This document shows positions 1-6,030 of a stretch of DNA of 6,030 nucleotides, in pieces (within the stretch, counting starts at the first letter, position 1; every line of letters begins with the position of its first letter). This DNA comes from Candidatus Omnitrophota bacterium (GTDB taxonomy: Bacteria > Omnitrophota > Gorgyraeia > 2-02-FULL-51-18 > JAGOUK01). A model generated the notes under the pieces. The model saw only the letters and a list, made by a program, of their open reading frames with translations. It was not told the origin of the DNA and did no database searches. Both the position numbers and the translations under genes were made by a program. Location of the stretch: NCBI GenBank assembly GCA_020058965.1, contig JAGVCY010000150.1, forward strand, positions 1-6,030. Direction: 5' to 3'.

Positions 1-3000
1 GCGGTAGCCGTTGGTGGCCGCGTATAGCCGGTATTCGATCTGTTCCTTGATCGCTTCGGCGGTCGCGGCGGCGTTTTGGGAGTTGGAGCGGCTTTGGGCC
101 TCGGACTCTCTAATAATCGCTAGCCCACGGCCGGCGAGTGCGTCGGAGTCGGTCCGATTGCCCCGCACTCGGCTCAAGTGTCTCCCGGTGATTTCGTCAT
201 TCACGCGTTGATGAGCCGTTTGGACTGCTTCATGAGCTGCATCCTGAACGCCGTGATTTTTATCAACGATCGTTTGAAAACGCCGGCGGGTCTCAGTAGA
301 TCCGTGTTTCCGGTACATGGTACGGATACCGTCAACGAAGGGCGTGATTATTTCACGAACGATTCGAAACGTATTGAGAGCCCGTTGGCGGACTTGATCA
401 TGCGCGGCTTTGATCAACTGTACGTGCCGCTCCCGTCCCGTACCCACCGCTTCCCTCACCTGAACCGCCATACGAGCAACCGATTCCGCGTACCCCCGGA
501 TCGTTCGGTCTTTTGGTAAAAGTGCTAGAAGGCGGTCGGTGATCTTCACCTGACTGGCGACCACCCGACGGACTTGAGTTTCAACCGCATCAAACAGCTG
601 GCGAACCGCTTCACTCCCGTGCAATAAAAAATTGGTCTCCACTTCCGCCGGCGCCAGAAGCGTCTGAACCCCATCCAATAATTTTGCGAGCGCCACGTCG
701 GCCTCGCGTCCGTCTTCGCGAAGTCTGTTATTTTGTCTAGCGGTCGCGATCGATTGCAGGACCCTGGTTTCTTCGCCTCCGATCGCGCTCACGACATCTT
801 GGACGGTACGATCGTGCCAATGCCAGCGTTCACGGATCCCTGTCAAAATTTGATCGGAGCCGTTCTGAAGCGTTCTAAATTTAATCGCGAGGCTTCGCAC
901 ATCGTTGATCAGGTCCAACGCCTTGCCGTGACCGGTCCGAGCCAGGGTGCGTTCCCCGTTTCTAAACGCTTCTTCGGTGGATGCCAATCCCCGTTCGAGC
1001 TGGGCCGCCAATTCCCTTGCGGCGGCCGCGTTCAAGATGGCCTCTCTTCGAAGGGCCGTCAATTCGTCCAGCGATTGCAGGAGGCTGTCGGCTGCTTTGA
1101 ACTGTTCGCGCACGGCTTGGGCCGTCCGGCGGGTGTAATCGCTGTTGTAAACCGCGGCAGACTCGTCAGCATCCCGCTGATAGTCGGAGAACTGCGGCGC
1201 GGCTTGCCGCGCCTCACGGATGAGTGGACCGGCCGGTCGATTGATTTCGGAGTACTCGCCGTCAGCAACTTGCTTAAGCCGATCGATCGTTTCTGATAAA
1301 GTCAAAGAAGCTTTTCGGGTGACTTGGGAGCGGGCCAGTGTGGCGGTCATTTGTTCGGCGGTTTCGAGCTGCCGGCGCGCGTCGGCGTTGGCCGCTTGCA
1401 GCCGGCTTCTACAATAGCGGTCAGCCTGTGTGCGCGTGCGAACCACCCTCGGGTCCCCGTACACGTCCTCGACCACTTCGCCGGCCGCCTTGCCGGGCAA
1501 GGCATCGATTCGCGCTTCAAGATTCTCCAGTCGCTCGGCTGCCCTTCTCGCCTGCTCCAGGTTCACATCGGCGGCCGCGGGCGCGCCCTCAGCGTCATCC
1601 GCGTAGATCCCGTCAAACACTGCCGGTTCCGTCAGACGCTTAAGATTGTCCGCTTCAACCGTGATGACTTGGCGAATGCTCCGGGTCTCCGCGTGAATCT
1701 TCACGCGGATTTCCTCAACGCGCACATTCCAATCCGCCTGCGCGCGCAATTCGTTGATCGTTTGATAAAAACTATCCAGCGGCCGCGTGTCTTGAACGCC
1801 CGATGCCATGGCTTCCGTGCGAGTAGCGGCCGCAGCGTCCCGCAATTGTTCGAGCTCTCTTACATGTTGCCACGTCGGACGATGCGCGGCAATTCCTCGG
1901 GCGTTTTGCAAGCACGCATATGCTCGATCATAAAACTCCCAAACCTTTGCCGCGTGCTCAACCGCCCGGGCGATCCCTTCACGGGCATCTTGAATGCTTT
2001 GATCTGCGGCGACGGTCCGGGGAGAGTTATGGATGGCTAACCCGGCCAGTAGGTGGGTGGTTTGTTGTGCGCGCCGCGATGCCTCATTCATCAGGTCAAA
2101 AAATATTCGGCCGGTCCGGCCCGCATCGGCTTCCTCTCCCGGCCTTAACAAATATTGGTCGGCAAGCGCACTGTCACTGAGCAAAGCTTCTGTCTCCGAC
2201 CGCGATGCCCTCACGTCATCTGCCAACTTGTCCGCAGTTTTTAGCAGCAGAATCGCTGCTTTTAATTTCGAAATCCGAATTCTGATATTTGATTCCGCTT
2301 GAAGCCGCTGCTTGTTGACCTTGCCCAAGTCACAGTCCTCACTTGATTTTCGGGCTTCATCAAATTCACTTCCGGACAACCGAAGCACTGCTTCCGCCTG
2401 CGTTTGAGCAGCTGCTAACAACCGGTCGGCTGCTACGGCTCCTTCCCTGTTGTAAGACTCATGGATCTGATAGATTTTTACAAATTCTTCATACGCCGCG
2501 TCCACTCGACCGGTCGCGGCTTTGGCCCGTTCGGTCGCGGCCTGCGCCCGGTCGGTTCTTTCGATCAAGTCCTTCAGGAGCGCTTCGGCGGTTATTTGAG
2601 CCGCCCGAACCCTGTCCGCGGCCGCGAGTTGCCTATAAACTGTCTGATCCCTATAGGCAGTCGCGCTTTCTGTCAAATCGCTATGCGCATCCCCCGCTGC
2701 AAGCAACCATTTTGGGCTGGGCTCTGAGATCCGGTCCGGTATGGCCAAGTTCAAAGCCCATTCGACGGCTCGCCTAATCCAGCTATGAGACCAACGAATC
2801 GCCCTCTCTCTCTCAAGGATCGACCTTTCACGATCTTCTATCAACCTGGCTTTTCTGGCCACATGGTTTTTCTCAATGCCTAATAACCGAGTCCTTTCCG
2901 ACTCCGTTGCGGCTTTGTTGGCCAGATCGCGAGCGTGCGCAATTTCTGTGTCGATAACGCTGAGTTCGACATCCTGCCCGCCCGCTTCAGGGCTGACTCC

Positions 3001-6000
3001 TTCCAAATCTACATGGCGAAAAACAATCCGAACCGCCGCAGCCGCCGTTCGCTGCAGCGATTCAAATTTATCCAATTGAACCCGCGCCTCGGACACGAGC
3101 TTCACCGCTTCGGCCACGTCGCGTCGCTCAAGCGCCGCCAGGATCCGGGGTTTGATGCGTCTGATGCCATCCAGCGTCGCGGCGCTTGCGGCTATCGAGG
3201 ACTGGATATCCTCGTGGGCTTGTTGTTCCCGGTTTATTTTGTCGGCATGAGTTGTAGAATTTTCTAAGCGCCTGGCCTGCTCATCTTTAGCCGTTTTGAG
3301 TCTCTGCTTGATCTTCGTTTCTTCACCGCGAAGGGCCCGAACGATTTGCCGCCTATGGTATTCTTGGTCTCTGTCGGTACTTATAGTTTCTATCCTGCTA
3401 ATGAGCTGGCGCAACCGTGATAGACCGAGCCCATTCTGGAGAATCAATTGATTTCCTGCTTCGATGCGCTTTTCCGAAGGTAGAGCATGGATCTGGCCGG
3501 GAAGTCGCTTCATCAAGTCAGCGGCGAGCACGGTCGCTTCTTGCCGCAGATCCGTGATTTCTTTGGGCAGTTGGGTCCGTCTCGGCACGACAATTCCAAG
3601 AAGCCCCCCCGCGATCCTTTGCAGATGCTCCCAATTTTTTATCCGCTGTCCTTCATCCTCGGACCGTGCGATAACGATCAGTTCTTGTAGTTTTTCTATT
3701 TGCAGATCCAGCAGAGCTATCCGCTTTTTATTTCTGTCATCCTCCTGCGCACTCGCAGCCGGCAAGGCGGTCAAATACCAGTGTCGGAATTTGCCAAACG
3801 CCGCCGGATCGTTCATCCCAAGCCGTCGGAGCCCCTGCTCCAGCCTCGTGAGCAACACGCCCCGGCCCTCTTCCCGGACCGCCTCCCGCAAAAAAAACAC
3901 CCATGGATCTTCCGTGGTTACCGCGGATTCTCCATCCTCGGACGCGGCGTTGGTCAGGGTGAATTTGCGCATTTCCAGCAGAGATAGCCATTTGTCGGCG
4001 CTCGCCTGATGCTGAAGCACTCGAAGGATGAGATGCCCCAGAACCAATGCCTTATCTCGTTGATCAAAATGCCGCGACTCCAGCCAGGTCAATATTTTTT
4101 CGAGAAGGTCCGGCGGCGGATTCGTCGGCAAAGACCTTGCCTCGTCCGCCAACTCAAACAAATAAAGCAAATACAGTTCCAGCAATGCCAAACCATCCGC
4201 GTCGGGCATCCAATCCGGATCGTTGGCGGCAACAGCCAAAAGATGCGCCGATTGAGATCTGCGCTGATGATAGGTCCTTTCCCGAACATCAGCCGATTCG
4301 TCATTCAATGCGAGTCTCACCTTTTCCATATCGGCAGCCCACTGATTGAATCTTATAAGCACCTTATTCTCGCCTCCCCGGGGAACCGTCAGGGCGCCGG
4401 ACGTCTCCGCCGCCGGATTATCTTTAGGAGCCGGAATAGACTCGGGAGATTGGGTGTCTAAAAATATTGTCTCGGCCCGGTTCCGGAGGTCCCGTTCGGT
4501 TTGGATCTCTTCGAGCCCTCCGGGGGACTCAAATTGACCGATCAGCGTTTGAAGCGTGCGGATCTGACCATCCAACTGATTTTTCTGCCGGCCGATGGAA
4601 TCCAAATGCTGTTTCCGGGCGATTTGACGCCTCAACCAATCTGCTTTTCGGCCGATTGGATGGACGCCGTCCGAATCGGCGTCGGCGCCTAAGGACTCAA
4701 ACCACTCGCCAAATCCCTTAAAAAAATCCGCGCTGATCGTTCCGCCGCTACGGTCAGCCGCCGCGCCAACCGCCTGCTTCAAGCGCTCGATCAGGACCAA
4801 TCGAACCGCTTTGCGCACGGCGTTTGGAAATTCTTCCTTCGTTGAAGCGCCCTCCCACTGCCGCCTGAGCGACCACATAATGATAAAACTCACGACCAAC
4901 ACCTTATCTCTCGCCGCAAAACTACTACCCGCGGCGTCGAGGACTCCTGAGCACTCCGCTAAGAAATATTTTCCATTGACCTTCGGCCACAGAGAAAATA
5001 ACAGCATCCTGAGCACATCTTCATCTTCCAACGCGGGCTCCCAATCATCACGTTTCATCATGGCCATCAGATGACTCATGGCGTCAGAGCGCGTTCTTCT
5101 AAAGTCCTCCTCGTCTACTTCGCTCAAAGTGCCGGCCAATTTCCGCTTCCGCTTCACCAATTGACTGATGACCGTGACCTTATTACGAAAATTCGTGACT
5201 GCCGGTGAATCGACCATGTGATCACCAGACTCTGTGCCGAATTCAGGTTTTTTGTCGCTGTCCGCTGACTCCGACATCCGGGCCGCGGCGGCCGCAAGGT
5301 TTCCATCGGCACCGTCTGCCAATCCGGTTGTCTTTCGGGCCGATCCATCAGGACCGCCGGGCGTGTGATCCCATCCCGTCACCTTGCCGGCTGAATCAAA
5401 ATGAACAAAAAAATCCGCGGTTGTCATCTCGACCCGCACGGTGCGGCCGCTTCCGCCCTCCGTGCCTTGCACGGGCTGAACGCGGCGGATACCGGCCAAT
5501 CGCGCCGCCAACGCCTCGGGACTTAACCCAGCTTCATCGCCGCCGGCCGCGGCCACGCGCTCCGTATACCGATTGACATACGCCCGACTCATCTCCGCGT
5601 CCCACCGCTCGCCCAAAAGCCGGGCGGAGGCAACGGCCACCGCGATCATTTCGTCAACGTTAGCGCTCGTGAGCCTGGCCCCGGCAAAAAGCCCCGCGGC
5701 TGCTAGATAAAAGTCCGAATTCTTGAACGCCGCCTCGTATTCCTTGGGTTTGCGGGTCAGGATTGTCACATAGGGCCGGTCGGAAGAGTCCTGATCGAAC
5801 TTGGGGATGACGACGAGGTAGGAGAGGCGGTCCTGGTCCATGAGGCCGGCGATGCCCTCGCTATGAAATCCCCCCGTGACCAGCGCGGCGACCTTGACCT
5901 TTTCGGTCCGCATCCGTTCCAGCGTGCCCTTTAGCAGCGCGCGGTTGCGCCGAACGGCCAAATCATAAAATTGTTCCGCCGCCGGTTCCGCCCGCTCCAG

Positions 6001-6030
6001 CGCGCCATAATCGATCGCGGGCAGGGCCAC
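1..6030 (-). CDS. Internal part of a giant gene: GGFH-motif module followed by a very long helical/coiled-coil region
   Basis: One minus-strand frame is open for all 2010 codons, and I checked every 60-base line for in-frame TTA, CTA or TCA on the plus strand. Neither start nor stop lies in the window. The first triplet is GTG, but it falls at the cut edge and inside what looks like a continuing domain, so I do not call it a start. Order of parts: globular GGFHSEGI module (1-160), small beta-containing segment (161-221), disordered linker (222-279), helical block with coiled coil (280-500), Pro-rich linker (526-556), helical globular block (557-760), coiled coil (765-803), then more than 1100 residues of Ala/Arg/Glu/Gln-rich helix. 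I count only four Cys (360, 1233, 1373, 1540) and see no membrane span of usual length. The function is not recognised. The architecture and the motif recall Omnitrophota giant proteins (from memory, not searched). A phage tape-measure or an SMC-like protein is less likely, because no ATPase or tail-protein motif is seen and the globular module would not fit. Confidence 0.95.
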   Translation of the reverse strand, partial: MALPAIDYGALERAEPAAEQFYDLAVRRNRALLKGTLERMRTEKVKVAALVTGGFHSEGIAGLMDQDRLSYLVVIPKFDQDSSDRPYVTILTRKPKEYEAAFKNSDFYLAAAGLFAGARLTSANVDEMIAVAVASARLLGERWDAEMSRAYVNRYTERVAAAGGDEAGLSPEALAARLAGIRRVQPVQGTEGGSGRTVRVEMTTADFFVHFDSAGKVTGWDHTPGGPDGSARKTTGLADGADGNLAAAAARMSESADSDKKPEFGTESGDHMVDSPAVTNFRNKVTVISQLVKRKRKLAGTLSEVDEEDFRRTRSDAMSHLMAMMKRDDWEPALEDEDVLRMLLFSLWPKVNGKYFLAECSGVLDAAGSSFAARDKVLVVSFIIMWSLRRQWEGASTKEEFPNAVRKAVRLVLIERLKQAVGAAADRSGGTISADFFKGFGEWFESLGADADSDGVHPIGRKADWLRRQIARKQHLDSIGRQKNQLDGQIRTLQTLIGQFESPGGLEEIQTERDLRNRAETIFLDTQSPESIPAPKDNPAAETSGALTVPRGGENKVLIRFNQWAADMEKVRLALNDESADVRERTYHQRRSQSAHLLAVAANDPDWMPDADGLALLELYLLYLFELADEARSLPTNPPPDLLEKILTWLESRHFDQRDKALVLGHLILRVLQHQASADKWLSLLEMRKFTLTNAASEDGESAVTTEDPWVFFLREAVREEGRGVLLTRLEQGLRRLGMNDPAAFGKFRHWYLTALPAASAQEDDRNKKRIALLDLQIEKLQELIVIARSEDEGQRIKNWEHLQRIAGGLLGIVVPRRTQLPKEITDLRQEATVLAADLMKRLPGQIHALPSEKRIEAGNQLILQNGLGLSRLRQLISRIETISTDRDQEYHRRQIVRALRGEETKIKQRLKTAKDEQARRLENSTTHADKINREQQAHEDIQSSIAASAATLDGIRRIKPRILAALERRDVAEAVKLVSEARVQLDKFESLQRTAAAAVRIVFRHVDLEGVSPEAGGQDVELSVIDTEIAHARDLANKAATESERTRLLGIEKNHVARKARLIEDRERSILERERAIRWSHSWIRRAVEWALNLAIPDRISEPSPKWLLAAGDAHSDLTESATAYRDQTVYRQLAAADRVRAAQITAEALLKDLIERTDRAQAATERAKAATGRVDAAYEEFVKIYQIHESYNREGAVAADRLLAAAQTQAEAVLRLSGSEFDEARKSSEDCDLGKVNKQRLQAESNIRIRISKLKAAILLLKTADKLADDVRASRSETEALLSDSALADQYLLRPGEEADAGRTGRIFFDLMNEASRRAQQTTHLLAGLAIHNSPRTVAADQSIQDAREGIARAVEHAAKVWEFYDRAYACLQNARGIAAHRPTWQHVRELEQLRDAAAATRTEAMASGVQDTRPLDSFYQTINELRAQADWNVRVEEIRVKIHAETRSIRQVITVEADNLKRLTEPAVFDGIYADDAEGAPAAADVNLEQARRAAERLENLEARIDALPGKAAGEVVEDVYGDPRVVRTRTQADRYCRSRLQAANADARRQLETAEQMTATLARSQVTRKASLTLSETIDRLKQVADGEYSEINRPAGPLIREARQAAPQFSDYQRDADESAAVYNSDYTRRTAQAVREQFKAADSLLQSLDELTALRREAILNAAAARELAAQLERGLASTEEAFRNGERTLARTGHGKALDLINDVRSLAIKFRTLQNGSDQILTGIRERWHWHDRTVQDVVSAIGGEETRVLQSIATARQNNRLREDGREADVALAKLLDGVQTLLAPAEVETNFLLHGSEAVRQLFDAVETQVRRVVASQVKITDRLLALLPKDRTIRGYAESVARMAVQVREAVGTGRERHVQLIKAAHDQVRQRALNTFRIVREIITPFVDGIRTMYRKHGSTETRRRFQTIVDKNHGVQDAAHEAVQTAHQRVNDEITGRHLSRVRGNRTDSDALAGRGLAIIRESEAQSRSNSQNAAATAEAIKEQIEYRLYAATNGYR
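2383..2622 (-). repeat. Degenerate internal protein repeat, spacing 63-64 residues
   Basis: Residues 1137-1152 (AADRVRAAQITAEALL) resemble residues 1200-1216 (AADRLLAAAQTQAEAVL). They share AADR, then Ala-Ala-Gln and Ala-Glu-Ala with one inserted residue in the second copy. The AADR blocks are 63 residues apart, which is nine heptads. Coordinates cover both copies and the spacer. Ala-rich helices resemble each other easily, so this may be convergence, not duplication. Confidence 0.4.
2511..2552. repeat. 21-bp imperfect tandem repeat, two copies, encoding one heptad each
   Basis: On the plus strand, 2511-2531 and 2532-2552 match at 17 of 21 bases, both beginning CGGTCGCGGC. On the coding strand this gives the consecutive heptads RAQAATE (1161-1167) and RAKAATG (1168-1174), followed by the related RVDAAYE (1175-1181). 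A repeat of exactly seven codons keeps the coiled-coil register, as expected if the rod grew by small in-frame duplications. Similar codon use could also produce this by chance. Confidence 0.6.
2701..2799 (-). other. Trp-rich hinge in the rod (residues 1078-1110)
   Basis: Four Trp (1080, 1084, 1091, 1108) fall within 29 residues, in a rod where I count nine Trp in over 1100 residues. The stretch IRWSHSWIRRAVEWALNLAI (1078-1097) is a basic, aromatic amphipathic helix. It is followed by a Pro-containing turn (P1098, P1104, P1106) and KWLL. It directly follows a strongly charged helix ending in ERERA. It may be a capped junction between helical bundles or a peripheral membrane- or partner-binding helix; the sequence cannot decide. 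Confidence 0.5.
3481..3738 (-). other. Protein segment (residues 765-850): coiled coil with short break
   Basis: The heptad register is very clean at the start: I771, L774, I778, L781, I785 and A788 follow strict 3-4 spacing, with Glu, Lys, Gln and Asp at outer positions. A Gly-rich hydrophobic break, AGGLLGIVVP (807-816), interrupts it. A second helix, EITDLRQEATVLAADLMKRL, then follows before another Pro turn. The break could be a hinge or a small hairpin turn. Confidence 0.6.
3751..4362 (-). other. Protein segment (residues 557-760): helical, probably globular block
   Basis: This part has a richer residue mix than the later coiled coil: aromatic residues, His and Leu clusters such as LALLELYLLYLFELADEA (around 614-631), KILTWLESRHFDQRDKALVLGHL, and PWVFFLREAVREEGRGVLL, ending in FRHWYLTAL (748-756). 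The helices look amphipathic, and the Leu-rich one carries Glu inside, arguing against a membrane helix. It resembles an all-alpha repeat-like fold, but no TPR or other signature could be confirmed by eye. Confidence 0.45.
4363..4455 (-). other. Protein linker (residues 526-556): Pro/Ser/Thr/Ala-rich
   Basis: Five prolines fall in 31 residues (529, 533, 535, 539, 550), with Ser, Thr, Ala, Gly and Asn and no heptad pattern. It follows a charged helical stretch and ends in RGGENK, just before helical sequence resumes. It most likely forms a flexible spacer between two folded helical blocks. Confidence 0.6.
4531..5193 (-). other. Protein segment (residues 280-500): helical block ending in a short coiled coil
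   Basis: The segment starts with a basic stretch, NKVTVISQLVKRKRKLAG, then alternates charged and hydrophobic residues as expected for packed helices. A hydrophobic run LVVSFIIMWSL (378-388) is only 11 residues long and flanked by charge, so it is more likely a buried helix than a membrane span. FFKGFGEWFESLG (436-448) follows. The end is a short coiled coil in which hydrophobic positions L476, I479, L486, I490, L493 and I497 follow 3-4 spacing. No known family is recognised. A scaffold or packing role is inferred. Confidence 0.5.
5194..5367 (-). other. Protein linker (residues 222-279): low-complexity, probably disordered
   Basis: The stretch is rich in Gly, Asp, Ser, Ala, Pro and Thr, almost without large hydrophobic residues. 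It includes PGGPDG (224-229), a GLADGADGN stretch, an Ala run and SESADSDKK. It separates the GGFH module from the first helical block and most likely acts as a flexible, acidic connector. The underlying DNA has short GC-rich palindromic runs (GGCCGCGGCGGCCGC at 5281-5295), which follow from Ala codons and are not treated as a regulatory site. Confidence 0.6.
5368..5550 (-). other. Protein segment (residues 161-221): small helix-plus-strand region
   Basis: The stretch begins with Ala/Gly-rich residues and a short helix SPEALAARLAGIRRV (170-184). A Gly-rich turn (189-195) follows, then a beta-like run TVRVEMTTADFFVHFD (197-212), a turn with S-A-G-K, and VTGW (217-220). The alternating hydrophobic residues and the turn suggest a beta hairpin, the only clearly beta-rich part after the GGFH module. 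It may be the closing part of that module or a small separate fold. No family is recognised. Confidence 0.4.
5551..6030 (-). other. Protein module (residues 1-160): GGFHSEGI-motif domain, TraB/ChaN-like in pattern
   Basis: The order seen is a helix with FYDLAVRRN (21-29) and LLKGTLERM (32-40), a hydrophobic strand KVAALVT (46-52), the motif GGFHSEGI (53-60), a short helix, a second strand SYLVVIPK (70-77), then a strand YVTIL (87-91) and a helical tail to about residue 160. The pattern of Arg-Asn helix, hydrophobic strand, Gly-x-H-x-x-G-I, helix and strand recalls the C-terminal signature of the TraB/ChaN-like superfamily, where an R-N helix precedes a strand ending in G-x-x-H-x-x-G. I also recall close variants (GGFHTEGI) in Omnitrophota proteins of unknown function. 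The N-terminal part of such a domain would lie to the right of the window, so this copy is probably cut by the edge. H56 and E58 are the obvious candidate functional residues. A catalytic or metal-binding role is inference only. Confidence 0.6.

Larger units (their letters stand above)
1..3435 (-). other. Protein segment (residues 866 to left edge): long segmented coiled coil/helical rod
   Basis: More than 1100 residues are dominated by Ala, Arg, Glu, Gln, Leu and Asp with heptad-like spacing, for example L873, L876, I880 and I883. Short Gly/Pro breaks split it: GVSPEAGGQ (1011-1019), the Trp-rich hinge near 1080-1110, RPGEEADAGRTG (1296-1307), NSPRT (1335-1339), an acidic/Ala/Pro stretch near 1467-1490, LPGKAAGEVVEDVYGDP (1511-1527), RPAGP near 1596-1600, and LLPKD near 1838-1842. 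The pieces between breaks are roughly 40-200 residues. This suggests a rod of bundled helices (spectrin-like in general shape) rather than one continuous two-stranded coil. It is still open at the left edge. Function is unknown; a spacer, fibre or scaffold is inferred. Confidence 0.65.

Noticed and set aside
1324..2040. Longest plus-strand open frame (238 codons), and similar ones at 733-1296, 4009-4461, 2935-3267 and 178-519.
   Set aside because: They are shadows. All lie in the plus frame whose triplets coincide with the sense codons, where stops arise only from sense Leu TTA/CTA and Ser TCA, which this gene uses rarely. Their translations are Arg/Pro/Ser-rich with no domain pattern.
1..3435. 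Phage tail tape-measure or SMC/Rad50-type protein as identity of the long helical region.
   Set aside because: No Walker, ABC-signature or zinc-hook motif is visible, no tape-measure hydrophobic segment is seen, and the joined GGFH module does not fit either family; not fully excluded without the gene ends.
3890..3897. Run of eight A (T8 on the coding strand), plus seven-base runs at 4720-4726 and 5407-5413, as programmed frameshift sites or sequencing errors.
   Set aside because: The same frame stays open with coherent protein pattern on both sides of every run, so no frameshift is needed.
3464..4009. Plus-strand open frame of 181 codons with Ser/Arg-rich translation.
   Set aside because: It overlaps the coherent minus-strand helical and coiled-coil sequence; its composition is typical of an out-of-frame antisense reading, with no motif or plausible ribosome site.
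4876..4900. Hydrophobic run LVVSFIIMWSL as a transmembrane helix.
   Set aside because: Only about 11 residues, with Lys/Asp before and Arg-Arg after; too short to span a membrane.
5281..5295. GC-rich palindromic GGCCGCGGCGGCCGC as a hairpin or terminator.
   Set aside because: It lies inside the open frame, encodes an Ala run in the linker, and has no T tract after it.
5154..5348. Short minus-strand open frames at 5154-5348, 4089-4304, 3737-3991 and 1059-1268.
   Set aside because: They are in other minus frames, inside the long ORF, and their translations lack any domain-like pattern.
6028..6030. GTG at the right edge as a start codon.
   Set aside because: It is simply the first triplet of the window. 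The GGFH-type module seems to need more sequence before it, and no upstream ribosome site can be examined.

Overview
The whole window is the inside of one very large gene on the minus strand. Taking codons as minus-strand triplets from position 6030 down to 1, I checked the frame line by line. All 2010 codons are open: there is no stop, no defensible start, and no intergenic space. Every other open frame is a shadow of this gene, including plus-strand ones of up to 238 codons. The gene runs off both edges, so the protein is longer than 2010 residues. Residue numbers below count from the right edge of the window (residue 1 = 6028-6030) and are not true protein positions.

Layout in the direction of translation (right to left). 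Residues 1-160 are a compact globular segment with a GGFHSEGI motif (53-60) followed by a hydrophobic strand, SYLVVIPK (70-77). Residues 161-221 form a small mixed segment ending in a beta-like stretch. Residues 222-279 are a Gly/Asp/Ser/Ala-rich linker. Residues 280-500 are mostly helical and end in a short coiled coil. Residues 526-556 are a Pro-rich linker. Residues 557-760 are a helical, probably globular block. Residues 765-850 hold a second coiled coil and a short break. From about residue 866 to the left edge (over 1100 residues) the protein is Ala/Arg/Glu/Gln-rich helix, broken by short Gly/Pro segments and one Trp-rich hinge, with traces of internal duplication near residues 1137-1216.

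Organism: a bacterium with intron-free DNA and the standard code. GC is high at the right edge and lower in the middle. From memory, the GGFH-x-EG-I motif followed by an S/G-Y-x-V-x-P strand occurs in very large predicted proteins of candidate phylum Omnitrophota (PVC group), a lineage known for giant ORFs. I could not run a search, so this assignment is an inference of moderate confidence.

The likely picture is one giant protein with a conserved globular module joined by flexible linkers to a very long, segmented helical or coiled-coil part. That shape suits a structural, scaffold or surface/periplasmic spanning role. No transmembrane helix, signal peptide, RNA gene, promoter, terminator, CRISPR array or insertion sequence is visible.
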